A stretch of DNA of 64,000 bases from the NCBI GenBank assembly GCA_012295275.1, contig CM022677.1, positions 10,847,483 through 10,911,482 of the forward strand, written 5' to 3'. Shown here one piece after another: positions 12,216 through 22,459 of the stretch (its first letter is position 1; each line of letters starts with the position of its first letter). The DNA comes from Chrysomallon squamiferum. Its lineage: Eukaryota > Mollusca > Gastropoda > Neomphalida > Peltospiridae. A model generated the notes under the pieces. It had not been told where the DNA came from. It saw only the letters and a list, made by a program, of their open reading frames with translations, and ran no database searches. A program made the translations under genes and the position numbers.

Positions 12216-13059
12216 CCATACAAAATTAACAATTTTACTTAAAGCAAAATTAACCAACACCAAAAGCAACAGCAAAGTTAACCAACAATAATAAAAATAG
12301 TAATCATTATGTACTACAATAACAATGTTAGTAATAATATTAACAATAAAAATGCAAACAAAAATTAAAGACAGACGAAAGACACACACACACACACCCA
12401 CAAACTTGATTAAACTTTTTACCATGCTCTAGAAATCATATATGTGAAATTTAAATAACGTGTCAGTATCAAAAAGCTGAAAAACAGTATTTGTATGCAG
12501 TTGAAATTTTTACTACATTTTTACAGTGAAATGAAATTTTTATGAAAACATAGAAACTTAGTCATATTGAAACCCAAATCTTTCTTTCTCTAATCATAAT
12601 AAATAACATACAAAGTTTCACACATCAAAACGGAATTTTTAATCTGAATAATAAACATTTTAAATACATGAAATAAACTAAGCATGCAAAAATATAAATT
12701 CTGCTACTACTAATAATAATAATTAGTCAATTTTATAGTCTAAGGGAAATAACTCTGTTGTCCATTAATAGGAATGAATATAACGGTGAGCGATAACAGC
12801 ATTAACAACAACAAAACAAATTTTAAAAAGGAAAAAAAAAAAAAAAGATATATTTTCAAATTTAGATTTTTGTTTCATTTATTTCGTTTAGTTAAGTACT
12901 AAAGAAAGGAAAAATAATTATATTTATTTATCGAGTATGGGATGTGCTGTTTAATTAGTCTTAAAAGATGAAAAAAAAAAAAGTATTCACATATTAGAAG
13001 ACTGTAACAGCAGAATAAACAAAATAGTTTAAGAAATAAAAAGTATTATTCAAATTCAG
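12216..13059. other. Non-coding spacer
   Basis: AT-rich with AAT/AAC runs. A GGGAAATAACTC word lies near 12,746 (the dispersed motif of this region). No exon was seen. Confidence 0.55.
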
Positions 13060-13287
13060 GTCCGGGCATGCCCCCCTGCCCTTGTCGCCCGCTCACCGGC
13101 TGTCTGCCCCGCCCTCAGACAGCTTGTGAAGGTACATAACCAAGTTGAAACTTTAAAGTTTCTTGTCAGCATGTTCATGTTCTTGGAGGTTCCACAGCAG
13201 TACTTTGCGATACCAGATTCATCTATGAAAGATGGTGGAAAAATCACTTTCTTTATACATAATATAGTCACATGGTTTAAGCCCTGA
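13060..13287 (+). CDS. Possible terminal exon, protein not recognised
   Basis: After AAATTCAG the frame is open for 75 codons to TGA. The first third is unusually GC-rich (about 13,062-13,125). The second part reads QLVKVHNQVETLKFLVSMF, then PQQYFAIPDSSMKDGGKI. A block here recurs inverted at 61,930-62,200, where the reverse strand reads LVKILNQVQTLMFLVSMF in the same frame before breaking. Seventeen codons with mostly conservative changes suggest an ancestral coding sequence. Family is unknown and the exon border is tentative. Confidence 0.3.
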   Translation, partial: VRACPPALVARSPAVCPALRQLVKVHNQVETLKFLVSMFMFLEVPQQYFAIPDSSMKDGGKITFFIHNIVTWFKP

Positions 13288-13350
13288 TGTTTCACCGGAA
13301 GTTTTAGGAGTTTACTCGCCGAAGTAAAAATTATATCGATTAGAGTTATC
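13080..13350 (+). repeat. Inverted copy of the 61,930-62,200 block
   Basis: Shared landmarks are GCTTGTGAAG, AAAGTTTCTTGT, CAGATTCATCTA, ATCACTTTCTTTATA and GAGTTTACTCG, all reverse-complemented relative to 62 kb. The 62-kb copy has extra bases between the second and third landmarks. Both copies run into TAATCGATATAAT-like and GAGATAACTC-like sequence. Confidence 0.75.
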
Positions 13351-13598
13351 TCCCTTTAGCGATATGTGTTCACAAACAGATTAGAGTTATGTGCCTTACG
13401 TGAAATGTACTCACGTAAATAATTGTACTGACTTAAATATTAAGTATAATTCAAATACGATTTGGGTGACCTGTTTTTTCTATAAGTTATAATACAAGAT
13501 AATAATTTTATAATAATTTTATCGCAAATATTTATTTCACAATGATTTCCGATAGTTCCATACGTTGCCAACATCTATTATAAACACTACGTTAAAGG

Positions 13599-13800
13599 AT
13601 TATCGGTTGGTTAACGAAACAAGTTATCATAGGCAGTAGCTCTGTAACTAATTGTTTGCTAATGGTTTTCCTTTTAAATTTCACCTTTAATTGGCTAAAG
13701 TGAAGCCAACGAAGGAAATTTAGCGAACTTTTTGAGCGTTACGCAAAACGTTATCGGTTGGTTAACGGAACAAGTTATCATGGAAGATAACTCTATAACC
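13599..13800. repeat. Two diverged copies of an ATCGGTTGGTTAACG unit
   Basis: TTATCGGTTGGTTAACG followed by AACAAGTTATCAT occurs at about 13,600 and again at about 13,751, a spacing of 151 nt. Both are followed by TCTGTAAC or TCTATAAC. Confidence 0.7.
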
Positions 13801-16529
13801 ATGTATTTGCTATTGTCTTTCGTTTTCAATTCCGGTAGGATTGCTTACACGGAAAATAAAAATAAAAATAAAAATAAAAATAAAAATAAAGAAAAAGTAC
13901 TAAAAAGAAAAGTTGAACGCCTGCATATTTTATAGAGGAAAGTCATTGATTTTCTTATTTTTGTCACACGCTAAACTTTGTCACACAAAACTTTACTCAC
14001 TGTCATTTCATGTTGTTTTCCTTTAATTTTTATTTCTTTTGAAAAATCCAAGCGTATAATACTATAAATTATTATTATTATTATATAATTCCATTTTTTT
14101 CAAGGTTTGTTTGAAAATGTCTTACCAGCTGATTTGTAAAACTAGGACAAATTTTTTTGGGGGTATTTTAATTAATAAAGAATTTTCGTATTTCATTTTT
14201 GATGCTGACAAGTTAAGGTAAGCTGATACTTTCAATTTATCGAACCAACGAACAAACCTTTTATGTGAAATAAATATTTGCTATAAAATTATTAATAGTG
14301 TCTCTTATGTTATAATTTATAGAAAAAAAAAATATATATATATTTTTTGGGCGGCTAAACCATAATTTTTTTTAAATTTCGAGACTTGTGCTTACTGACA
14401 TAACGTGCATAATCATCAGCTTGAAAGAGAGTTAAAAATGTCAATAATAGATTTTCATAAGAAGAAGAAAAAAAAAAGAGTAAATTATTCTGGAGTAATA
14501 TTATTTTTTCATGTTAGAGATTGTTATAGAATTAATTTGAAGTATTAAATCAATTGTAATATATTTTATCTGGATAAACAAGACTCATTAAAATGATATA
14601 CAGTAGTATATATATATATATACACATACACACATACATTTCCCACATGTTAGGTTCACTCCCTTCATCCTCCATATCCGTACTGTTATTTGTTTGTAAA
14701 TATACCAAAATGTTTAAATTTTCATTAATTTTCTGTTCAGGGTTTTGTCTGTGACTTATATTGGGTTTTTATTTATTTCCTTTTGATTCTGGTCAATGTT
14801 TTTTCTTTTTTAAAAATCAAATTTTGCCTTTTTAACCTGCTGTCTTTTGAAAATCCTAATTGTCATTGCTGAATCATCTGAATTAGTGATTTTTATGTTT
14901 TCCATGTTGTTGTGTTTTTAGAGGTCACTTTGTTGTTATTTTTCCTGGTTCTGAATGTCTAATGTATGCAATTGTTTGTATAATTATTGGATTTTTAAAT
15001 ATTTTGCTTGTAATGTGTCCCCATTTACTTTAACACACACACAAACACAAACACTGATATACATACATATATAAACACAAAGACACATAGACACTAATGA
15101 TAACAAAATAATATATGCATACTTACGTAAATACAAACATCTCACACAAATTGCCTATATATATAAATACAAACACCCCTCACATACACACACAGAAATA
15201 ATACATATATAAAAAATTGTACATAAACTAATATAATAATCAATAATTATTAAATGTACGAAGAGAAATAAGACTATGTTTTCTGGACACAGTTTTATAC
15301 TTTATTTATTTGTTTAGTTATTTATTTATTCTACTTTGCTATCATGTAACTTGTTTGTTTTATCTGACATGCTAGTCAACTATCCAGTTTGTTCTTCTTT
15401 TCAGTTTGCTTCAACTCACAAAATATTCAACATTGAATAAATTATAGAAACTAAGAAACTGTGTTCAGTTATTTTTGTGAAAAGAAAATATGTGATAAGG
15501 ACAATATTAACAGTGGTTATTCTGAAATATTTAGACTTAAACAGATATTTTTATATGTCTAAGCAGTTCCGTGAATATAATTGTGTATCTAAATATATTC
15601 TGAGTTATATATTAACATTTCAACATATCAGCAGTAAAAAAACTTCCACAATGATACTATTTTAAGAGTTATCATTAAAAACAAACTGTAAATAATTTGT
15701 ATCATACACAGTCATGAATCATACAGTTGTATTTGTTACCAAATAAAATCCAGACAAATTCCACTTACAGTTCAGAAAGTTTAAACATTTCTTGAATTTA
15801 TTTGTTTGAGTTAATAAAAAAAAAAAAGTTATTAAAAACCAGTACAATTAAAGTAATAGATAACGTTATATTATATAAAAGGTCAATGGGAAAAACCTAT
15901 TGTTTTTCTTTTTCTTTACCTACTGAAATATTAACAAGTATATAACAAGTTATAATGAGCTATTTCAAGTATGAGTAAAATTAATAGATGTAGGTAACAT
16001 AATAAAACTAATCTAAATTGTAATCTGTATTGGTCCTTTTCATGTATCTTGTTAAAACTTCTTTTTATTTTTGTTATTATTCTTTTTTTTTTTTTTTCAA
16101 ATTTTATTATTCTTAAAAGACTGAACTGAAGTAATAATAAATAAAATATATATACAATTGTTTTTGATGAAGTTACTTTATGTCTGTCAGTCGATGAAAA
16201 ACTGGTTTATTTTGTATTTTAATGGTTTTTATTAAATGTGGTTCTCTTAAAGTAAAAGAAATAGCATATCATTTAAAACTCTATTCCTAACTACATTTTT
16301 TAAAAATTATTATTACTATTGTTTTTGTTTTTTTCTTTTTCTTTTTCCAGTTTTTTCTATGATGAAAATTATTTTATTTTATTTTAATGCAGTTGTTATA
16401 TTTATTGCTAGTCTTTTATTTGTTTCATTTTGTTCATGGTGTTAAAAAGTGGTTAATACTATACTATTAAAAACTGATCTAAAGTGAAAATAATATAAAA
16501 ACATTGACATTGATTTTTGTTATTGTTTT

Positions 16530-16795
16530 ATATAAGGACATTCATGAAAACGTATATCATTTACCTGTATTACAATATTAATTCAAAATGTTAATATTAA
16601 AAACAGAACAAAAAGAATCTAAAATCTAAAACGTGATAGTATAATACTAGTTATTTTTTATATCAGAATATTCATGAAAACTTACATTAAATACTTGTAT
16701 TACAATATTAATTCAAAATGTTATTGGTAAAAACAGAAATAAAATAACAGAATATAAAATCTAAAATGTAATATTATAGTACTTGTTTTTGACAG
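16530..16795. repeat. Tandem duplication, about 125-nt unit
   Basis: ATTCATGAAAAC, TTACAATATTAATTCAAAAT, AAAAACAGAA and AATCTAAAA occur in the same order twice, with about 15 percent difference by eye. Confidence 0.7.
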
Positions 16796-17610
16796 TCACT
16801 GAATGATTCATTTTATTTTAATCTTTATTTAAAATGTTCTTAATGTAAAATGACTTTTATATTCAAGTCTACAGTCAACACTAAATAATTTCTTCTTATT
16901 ATTTAAGGTAAAAAGCTATATAACTGTAACATGTGTAGAACTGAATAAAATAATATTATAAAATGTATTATTAACTTTTATCTAGATAACAAAAAAAAAA
17001 AAAAAAATAATAATAATAATAAAAAATAATAAAAAACCCACCCAAAGTAAACATGCTTTACTGTATTAACTGTACAAGTTTAATTTCTTTTAAACACAGA
17101 TATTTTCTTCTCATTTTTCTTTTTTCATTAATTATTTTTAATTTAGATTTTATTTTACTTATTTATAATATTATTATTATTATTATTTTATTACTTTTTA
17201 CTTTATTTATTTATTTTAATCTTTTAAATTATTTTTCATTTTCTTATTATTTTTTCATTAATATTGAATTTTATATATACATATACAATAATACACATAT
17301 ATTTTTTAAAATTTTCGAGGCCAGATTAAAATCATCATTTTCTTTTTTCTTTTACAGTACAGTTCAGTTCAGTTATTATTGGAATCAGATTTAAAATATT
17401 TTATCACATGTCTCTTTAAAAACACATTTCCTCCTTCCATCATAATATGAGTTTAATGCAAGAGCAAAAACATGATACCATATATGTGTTGTTAAATACA
17501 AAATTAATTCCTTCTTTTTCTTGTTAACATATTACATATTTTATAATCAATAATAGATGAAAATGTGTATGGTAAAGTACTATTATAATGTTGTTTTGTT
17601 ATCGTTGCTA

Positions 17611-17611
17611 T

Positions 17612-17650
<39 letters not shown>

Positions 17651-17655
17651 TACTA
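17611..17655. repeat. (CTA)n microsatellite
   Basis: Trinucleotide run with one CTT interruption. Confidence 0.9.
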
Positions 17656-17879
17656 TATTATTATTGTTATTATTCTTGTTGGTAATTATTATTATTTAAT
17701 TTATTATACTCATAATTATCATTATTATACACATTAATTGTATTATACAGACAGACAGAAACAATATAAAATAGTTTTGTTTGATTACAATGGACTACAT
17801 ACAAGTTTATTTTAAATATCACAACATTCTTTGAAATAAACTACAAAATAACAGAATAGTTTAGATGCATGTGCATGTA

Positions 17880-18330
17880 TTTGTGTATGAGAGAGCAAGA
17901 GAGAGAGAGCGAGAGAGAGGTAAATGACAAAAATGGGTGAACATTTCAAAACTAAATCAGATTTTGTTTTAAAGTAAAATCTATTTTGTAATTTAGCAAG
18001 TTTAAATGATAAAATAATTCATAATAAAAAACTGACATTTTCCTTTCTTTTGTTTTAAGAGAAAAATAAAGTAAACGAACTAATTATCTTATAATAAACA
18101 AATATTTAAAAAAAAAAAGTAAACAAATTAACTTGATTTTATGTTTATTTATCAATTCATTTAAAGAAAGAAATGTCTGTTGACTTTCTACTTCAAAACC
18201 GTTAATGTGAAACTAACTTGGCAGACAGTTTGAAGTTTACTTTTTACAACAAGTAAATATTTTAATTTTTCTGGTGTAGCGCTCTGCCACGAAGAATTTG
18301 TTGTCATCACAGCAGACAGACATATCTGTT
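17880..18330 (+). repeat. Direct copy of the 60,720-61,130 block
   Basis: Shared with 60.7 kb in the same order: a GA tract, AAATGACAAAA..GGTGAA, ATCTATTTTGTAA, AGAAAGAAATGTCTGT, AACTTCAAAACCGTTAA, and TTGAAGTTTACTTTTTACA. It therefore carries the 3' flank and last codons of an NHL-type gene on the minus strand. Confidence 0.8.
18237..18325 (-). pseudogene. 3'-terminal relic of an NHL-repeat gene
   Basis: On the minus strand the last codons read DMSVCCDDNKFFVAERY then TRKIKIFTCCKK and stop. The intact-frame counterpart at 61,047 ends SVCCVDNKLYVETNN then KIKIFTWCKK. Upstream of this piece the gene is gone, replaced by AAC, AGC and AAT microsatellites, so only about 30 codons remain. It is a truncated duplicate of the C-terminus of an NHL beta-propeller protein. 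Confidence 0.6.
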
Positions 18331-18489
18331 AATAATAAAAATAAAAATAACAACAACAACAACAACAACAGCAGCAGCAGCAGCAGCAGCAGCAGTAGCA
18401 AGGACATGGAAGAATCAGAGAAGATAAAAAAGATAAAAAAAGAAAATACAGAGAAAGGAAAATGTAAGAAAGTAAAAAAAAAAAGAAAC

Positions 18490-18524
<35 letters not shown>

Positions 18525-18535
18525 CAAAAAAAAAG
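18328..18535. repeat. Compound AAC/AGC/AAT low-complexity block
   Basis: AAC runs, then AGC runs, an A-rich piece, then about 12 AAT units. The long N, S and K ORF across it is a translation of simple repeats, not a gene. Confidence 0.9.
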
Positions 18536-18659
18536 CCAACACAATGCCATCCTTAATTAAGTACATCAGTGACAACAAAGATGTGAATAAATTCTTAAGA
18601 GCTCTGAATTCAGCAACAAATAATTTACATTATTTTTTTCTTACAAAAATCTGAATTAA

Positions 18660-19320
18660 CTGTCTTTTTCATCAGTGTATATCTGATGAGGGCTAATAAA
18701 AAAAAAAAAAAAAAAAATGTAAGTAATGAGATAACAGTTAACATTAGCTTCTGACAAAAATATTACATTCTGATTATTATTTTCCTTTAATTTTTATACA
18801 AATATCATTATCATCTTTGTCAGTTAAAGAGTGACACATGTGAAAGGAAAAAAAAAAGTCTCTTCAAGTTCTGTCTAATATTTTTTGTGCGATCGTTTAA
18901 GGTTCCCAACATGAGTAACCATTACCTCCATTGTACAATTATCTGGTTATTAATTTTATAAATAAATAAATAAACAAAAGTAAAAAAATCTTAAAATCAG
19001 ACTATGATCTGATATTATTTTTATAATTGCTGTGTCATTTCATGGCAGGTGTCGTTATAACTGAACAAATATTTATTCCTTTGTCATTCTACGGATTCTT
19101 TCAATAAATGATTTTTTACATGCAGACAAAGCATCATTGTACAATAATTGCTATTCATTTTCACTGATTTTACCAAAACAAATATATTATATTTTTCTAT
19201 ATCTTGCTTAATTCAGTATAAGAAAAACTATTTTGCATAGAATTTTGTGAAAGACTGAAGAAATATTTAAAACTGAAATAAAATGCAAAGGTTAACAATG
19301 AATATTGTATTTAAATACCT
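18660..19320. other. AT-rich non-coding spacer
   Basis: Poly-A runs and short AAAT repeats. No exon recognised. Confidence 0.6.
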
Positions 19321-19321
19321 G

Positions 19322-20460
19322 CTGGACAGCACCAAATACTTCAGCTCTACTGGAGCTTGGGCTGCAGGTTGTTCCACAATGTCAATTCAAATTTGTATTT
19401 ACCAACAATTTCTTGAATATTTCTATCCTTAACAAGCTGATTTAACTCAAGAAAATAAACAGTTTAAATCCACAATTTAGTATATTGGTTTCTTCAGTTC
19501 CTATAAATACATGATGAAAGATCTGATTGTCATTCAGTAAATACTGACATTTCCTTGTTATAAAACAATTTAATAAAGTAAGTCAGCACGAATCAATATA
19601 ACTGTATTAAACTAAAAATTGAAATATAACCTTTTTTAAATCTTTTGTTTTGCATTCTAATGTAGTTCTTTTTGTGAGTTAGAAATGAAACTGTTTTGAT
19701 TACTGTTTATAGTACAAATATAAGCTAAAAAGAAATAAAACAATGCTAATGGAAGTACACTAAGTCACCTGCTGCTCAACTTCCAGGATTTTGACTTTGC
19801 CACTGTCACACATAGCAATCACAGTTGTCTGCCAAGTGTTTCATTTTAATTATTTTCTTTGCCTGGTTTTAGCATGTTCAAGTTTTTTTCTCCTGATATT
19901 TGACTGTTGAGATTGGTGACTTGGTGTAAGACTCTCCAACTGTACTACTGCTACTACTACTACACAGGCCTGACTCATCACTTGACACCAGACTTGATTC
20001 ACATTATCAATAGGCTCTTGTATCCCTTCTCTGGAAAATGGCCTGGAATTTTGTGATGATGAAGTAGGGGACAGGGACCTCAGTGCACTGGTACCAATCT
20101 AAATCAGGTACAGGACTAGCCCGGTTATTTGAATTGTCAAAATGGTGTGACATCACTCTCATGAATGTTGCCTTCCAGAGAATCATCTTGTTCTGCTGAA
20201 ACTACAGCCTCTGTTTTCTTCTCTCTGTTTTCTTTATCTTCACATCCAGCTTCATTCTCAGAGCAGTAAGCTCAGACGTCACCTGCTGCTCAACTTCCTG
20301 GCTGTTATCTTTGCCACCATCATGCACAGCCATCACAGTCATCTGCCAAGTTGTTTCATTTGGCAGCGTAGTAGATGAAGTCTTTTTACCAGCATCAGCT
20401 TGTTTTCACAAAACTGCAGACATCAGTGGTGCTCTGTCTATGCTGAATGTAAACCATTGA
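19322..20460 (-). pseudogene. Decayed, partly duplicated coding region, family not recognised
   Basis: Reading the minus strand from about 20,460: SIDRAPLMSAVL, stop, KQADAGKKTSSTTLPNETTW, QMTVMAVHDGGKDN, EVEQQVTSELTALRMKLDV, then a frame change to KTEAVVSAEQDDSLEGNI, a stop, ASPVPDLDWYQCTEVPVPY, stops, and a serine-rich piece ending YTKSPISTVKYQE. A second copy of the start lies at 19,768-19,848 (NTWQTTVIAMCDSGKVKILE). A last block at 19,322-19,385 reads EQPAAQAPVELKYLVL to a CAG|GTATTT donor. Several stops and shifts mean no intact product. The family is unknown; the acidic, serine-rich middle suggests a regulatory or scaffold protein. Confidence 0.45.
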
Positions 20461-20889
20461 TATATATCTATATTATAGATATTCCAGCAGCACTTGCACT
20501 CTACAGTGTGGTTCTGGTCAATGATTGTTTTGCTGGATGAGAAATTTATAAAAATTTCACTCAGATCTGATTTTTCATAGAAGCATCTTTAAATAAATTT
20601 GGAATTTTTCTCCATATTACCTAGAAAACATAAAAAATAAACAAATATTAATAATGAAAAATAAAATGAATAATAATAATAAAGATTAAAAAAATAATAA
20701 TAATAAAAAATAAAACATAAAATAATAAAAATTAGTAATAATAATATGAAGAAGAAGATAAAACAGAAGGAAGTACAACAAAACAAAACAAAATGTAAAT
20801 TAATAAATTAAAATTTACATTAAGAAAAGACTAGGGAAACAAAGAACAGTTATCACTGAGGATAACAAATTATTTGTGTCTGTGTGTGT

Positions 20890-21740
20890 GTGTGTGTGAA
20901 TCATAAATAAACTGACAGAAAACAACCTGTCAAACAAAATTAGCATATTTTCTTTGAATAGTTTATTAGTTTATTTCAACAACAACAACAACAACAACAA
21001 ATTAATAATAATAATAATAATAAATTTAAAATTCTCTGTAAGTTGTTGTGTGGTGTTTCCTTTGGTGTGTGCTAAACAAGTCAATTTATTTTAAAACAAA
21101 TTTAATTACTGACACTCAAAATTTGCCCCTGATAGGCTGATACATCATGATTGGTAAAACAAAATTAATGACGTTGTTTATGCTGTTCACATTGGTGAAT
21201 GTTATTATTAATCGAGTGTCGTTTTTTGAACAAATATAAATAAATAAATAAATAAATAATTATTGTTCCCAAATAATATGGCTGCCATCATGTGTCTATG
21301 ACTTTTAAATTATAATTAAATAAAACGAAAAAAATCCAGACGCATTATCAATTATAATAATAAATAGCAATACCTGTCTCCTTCATAAAATGCAATACTT
21401 TAAGCAACTTTTTTGTTGCATGATAATGCGATTACCCCATTTCTGTAGAAGATTCTTCGAACATAAAATAAAACAGTAAATCCGTAAAGACCGACAATCA
21501 TCCCGCATTTTTCCGCAACTACTACACTAAAAAAAAAAAAAAAAAAAATTAATTAATGTTCAAAATAAATAAAATAAAATAAAATAAAGGAGCATAACAA
21601 CCTTTATTAAAATACTAATTATAAATCGATGTGGTTCTTCTTTTATTTATTTATTTATTTTACTTTTATATTTTTTTATATATTAACCAATCGTTGACCG
21701 TGATCTTTAAATACACGGTGTTGTTATCCCCCCCCCCCAC
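20890..21740 (+). repeat. Direct copy of the 47,630-48,190 block
   Basis: Common words in order are ATAAATAAACTGACAGAAAA, TTTCTTT..AGTTT, TTTGGTGTG, AGTAAATCCGTAAAGACC, CATTTTTCC, ATTAAAAT..TACTAATT..TAAATCGAT and CCAATC..TTGAC. Microsatellites (AAC, AAT, AAAT, AAAAT) inside have expanded differently. It carries no recognised exon in this copy. Confidence 0.75.
21729..21738. repeat. Poly-C run
   Basis: Short C homopolymer in otherwise AT-rich DNA. Confidence 0.8.
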
Positions 21741-22077
21741 TTTTTCTTTCTTCTCATTATTTATTTTAAAGCACCAAATAAAATCACAAAGCTTACAATT
21801 CACACTATAATTTGCTTATTACTGTCCAGGAATTTACCCATCTTTGATATACGTCTGAAAACATGGTCTGAAAAAAAATTAAAAAAATTGTTTTGCATTT
21901 TATTAACTATTGCAATCAGTGTTCTCCTGTATTAAAATATACTGTTAATATTTCTATTAATGTCGCCGTCGCTAAGGCGTTGTTCTCAGCAACATTAACG
22001 TTAGTTTTTTTTTTTTTTTTTTGCTGTTTAAATCCTACGTTAAAAAAATATCATTACTAATTCTATTACTGATGCCG

Positions 22078-22308
22078 TCATTGGCGTCGTTTCTTAATGT
22101 CTTTGTGTAGATGGGGAAATGGATCATTGAAAAGAAGGTGAAAGTTAATTTGATGTTCATCAAAAACACAGAGACATAAGAACGGATCGATTACATTTAG
22201 CTGTAAACTGACGGACATGTTGGATGCAGGGAAAGGAATCAGAGATGATTTGATGCATTTTTTTTTTCGACGGATAGAACTTTTCTCTATATCCTCACCA
22301 TTTGCCAA
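22078..22308 (-). CDS. Uncertain 76-codon ORF
   Basis: Open from ATG to stop with mixed composition (MANGEDIEKSSIRRKKK at the start, FNDPFPHLHKDIKKRRQ at the end), unlike the simple-repeat ORFs around it. No domain, signal peptide or splice context was recognised. The end overlaps sequence related to the GACGGCGAC-containing repeats of 41.8-42.4 kb, which argues against a real gene. A chance ORF is the most likely alternative. Confidence 0.15.
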   Translation of the reverse strand: MANGEDIEKSSIRRKKKCIKSSLIPFPASNMSVSLQLNVIDPFLCLCVFDEHQINFHLLFNDPFPHLHKDIKKRRQ

Positions 22309-22410
22309 AATCAGAATACGTTTAACGTCATAAATTATATTATTTTAAAATTTTTCAAGTAATTATTGTATTAATTTGATTAGAGCGTATTTCAGTTCAT
22401 TTTATTTTTA

Positions 22411-22459
<49 letters not shown>

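Larger units (their letters stand above)
13935..17880. other. AT-rich non-coding DNA with simple repeats
   Basis: Nothing coding was recognised. A TATATA run lies near 14,609, and a direct duplication of about 125 nt lies at 16,530-16,795 (TACAATATTAATTCAAAATG and flanks twice). A T-rich stretch at 17,090-17,280 yields only low-complexity ORFs, and a CTA microsatellite lies at 17,611-17,655. Confidence 0.6.

Noticed and set aside
13062-13125. GC-rich patch that might be foreign contamination or a vector
   Set aside because: A degraded counterpart exists in the inverted copy at about 62,180-62,220, so it is native to this locus.
18298-18654. Long N/S/K ORF and its leucine-rich antisense ORFs
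   Set aside because: Translations of AAC, AGC and AAT microsatellites; no mixed-composition sequence except the NHL tail at 18,237-18,325.
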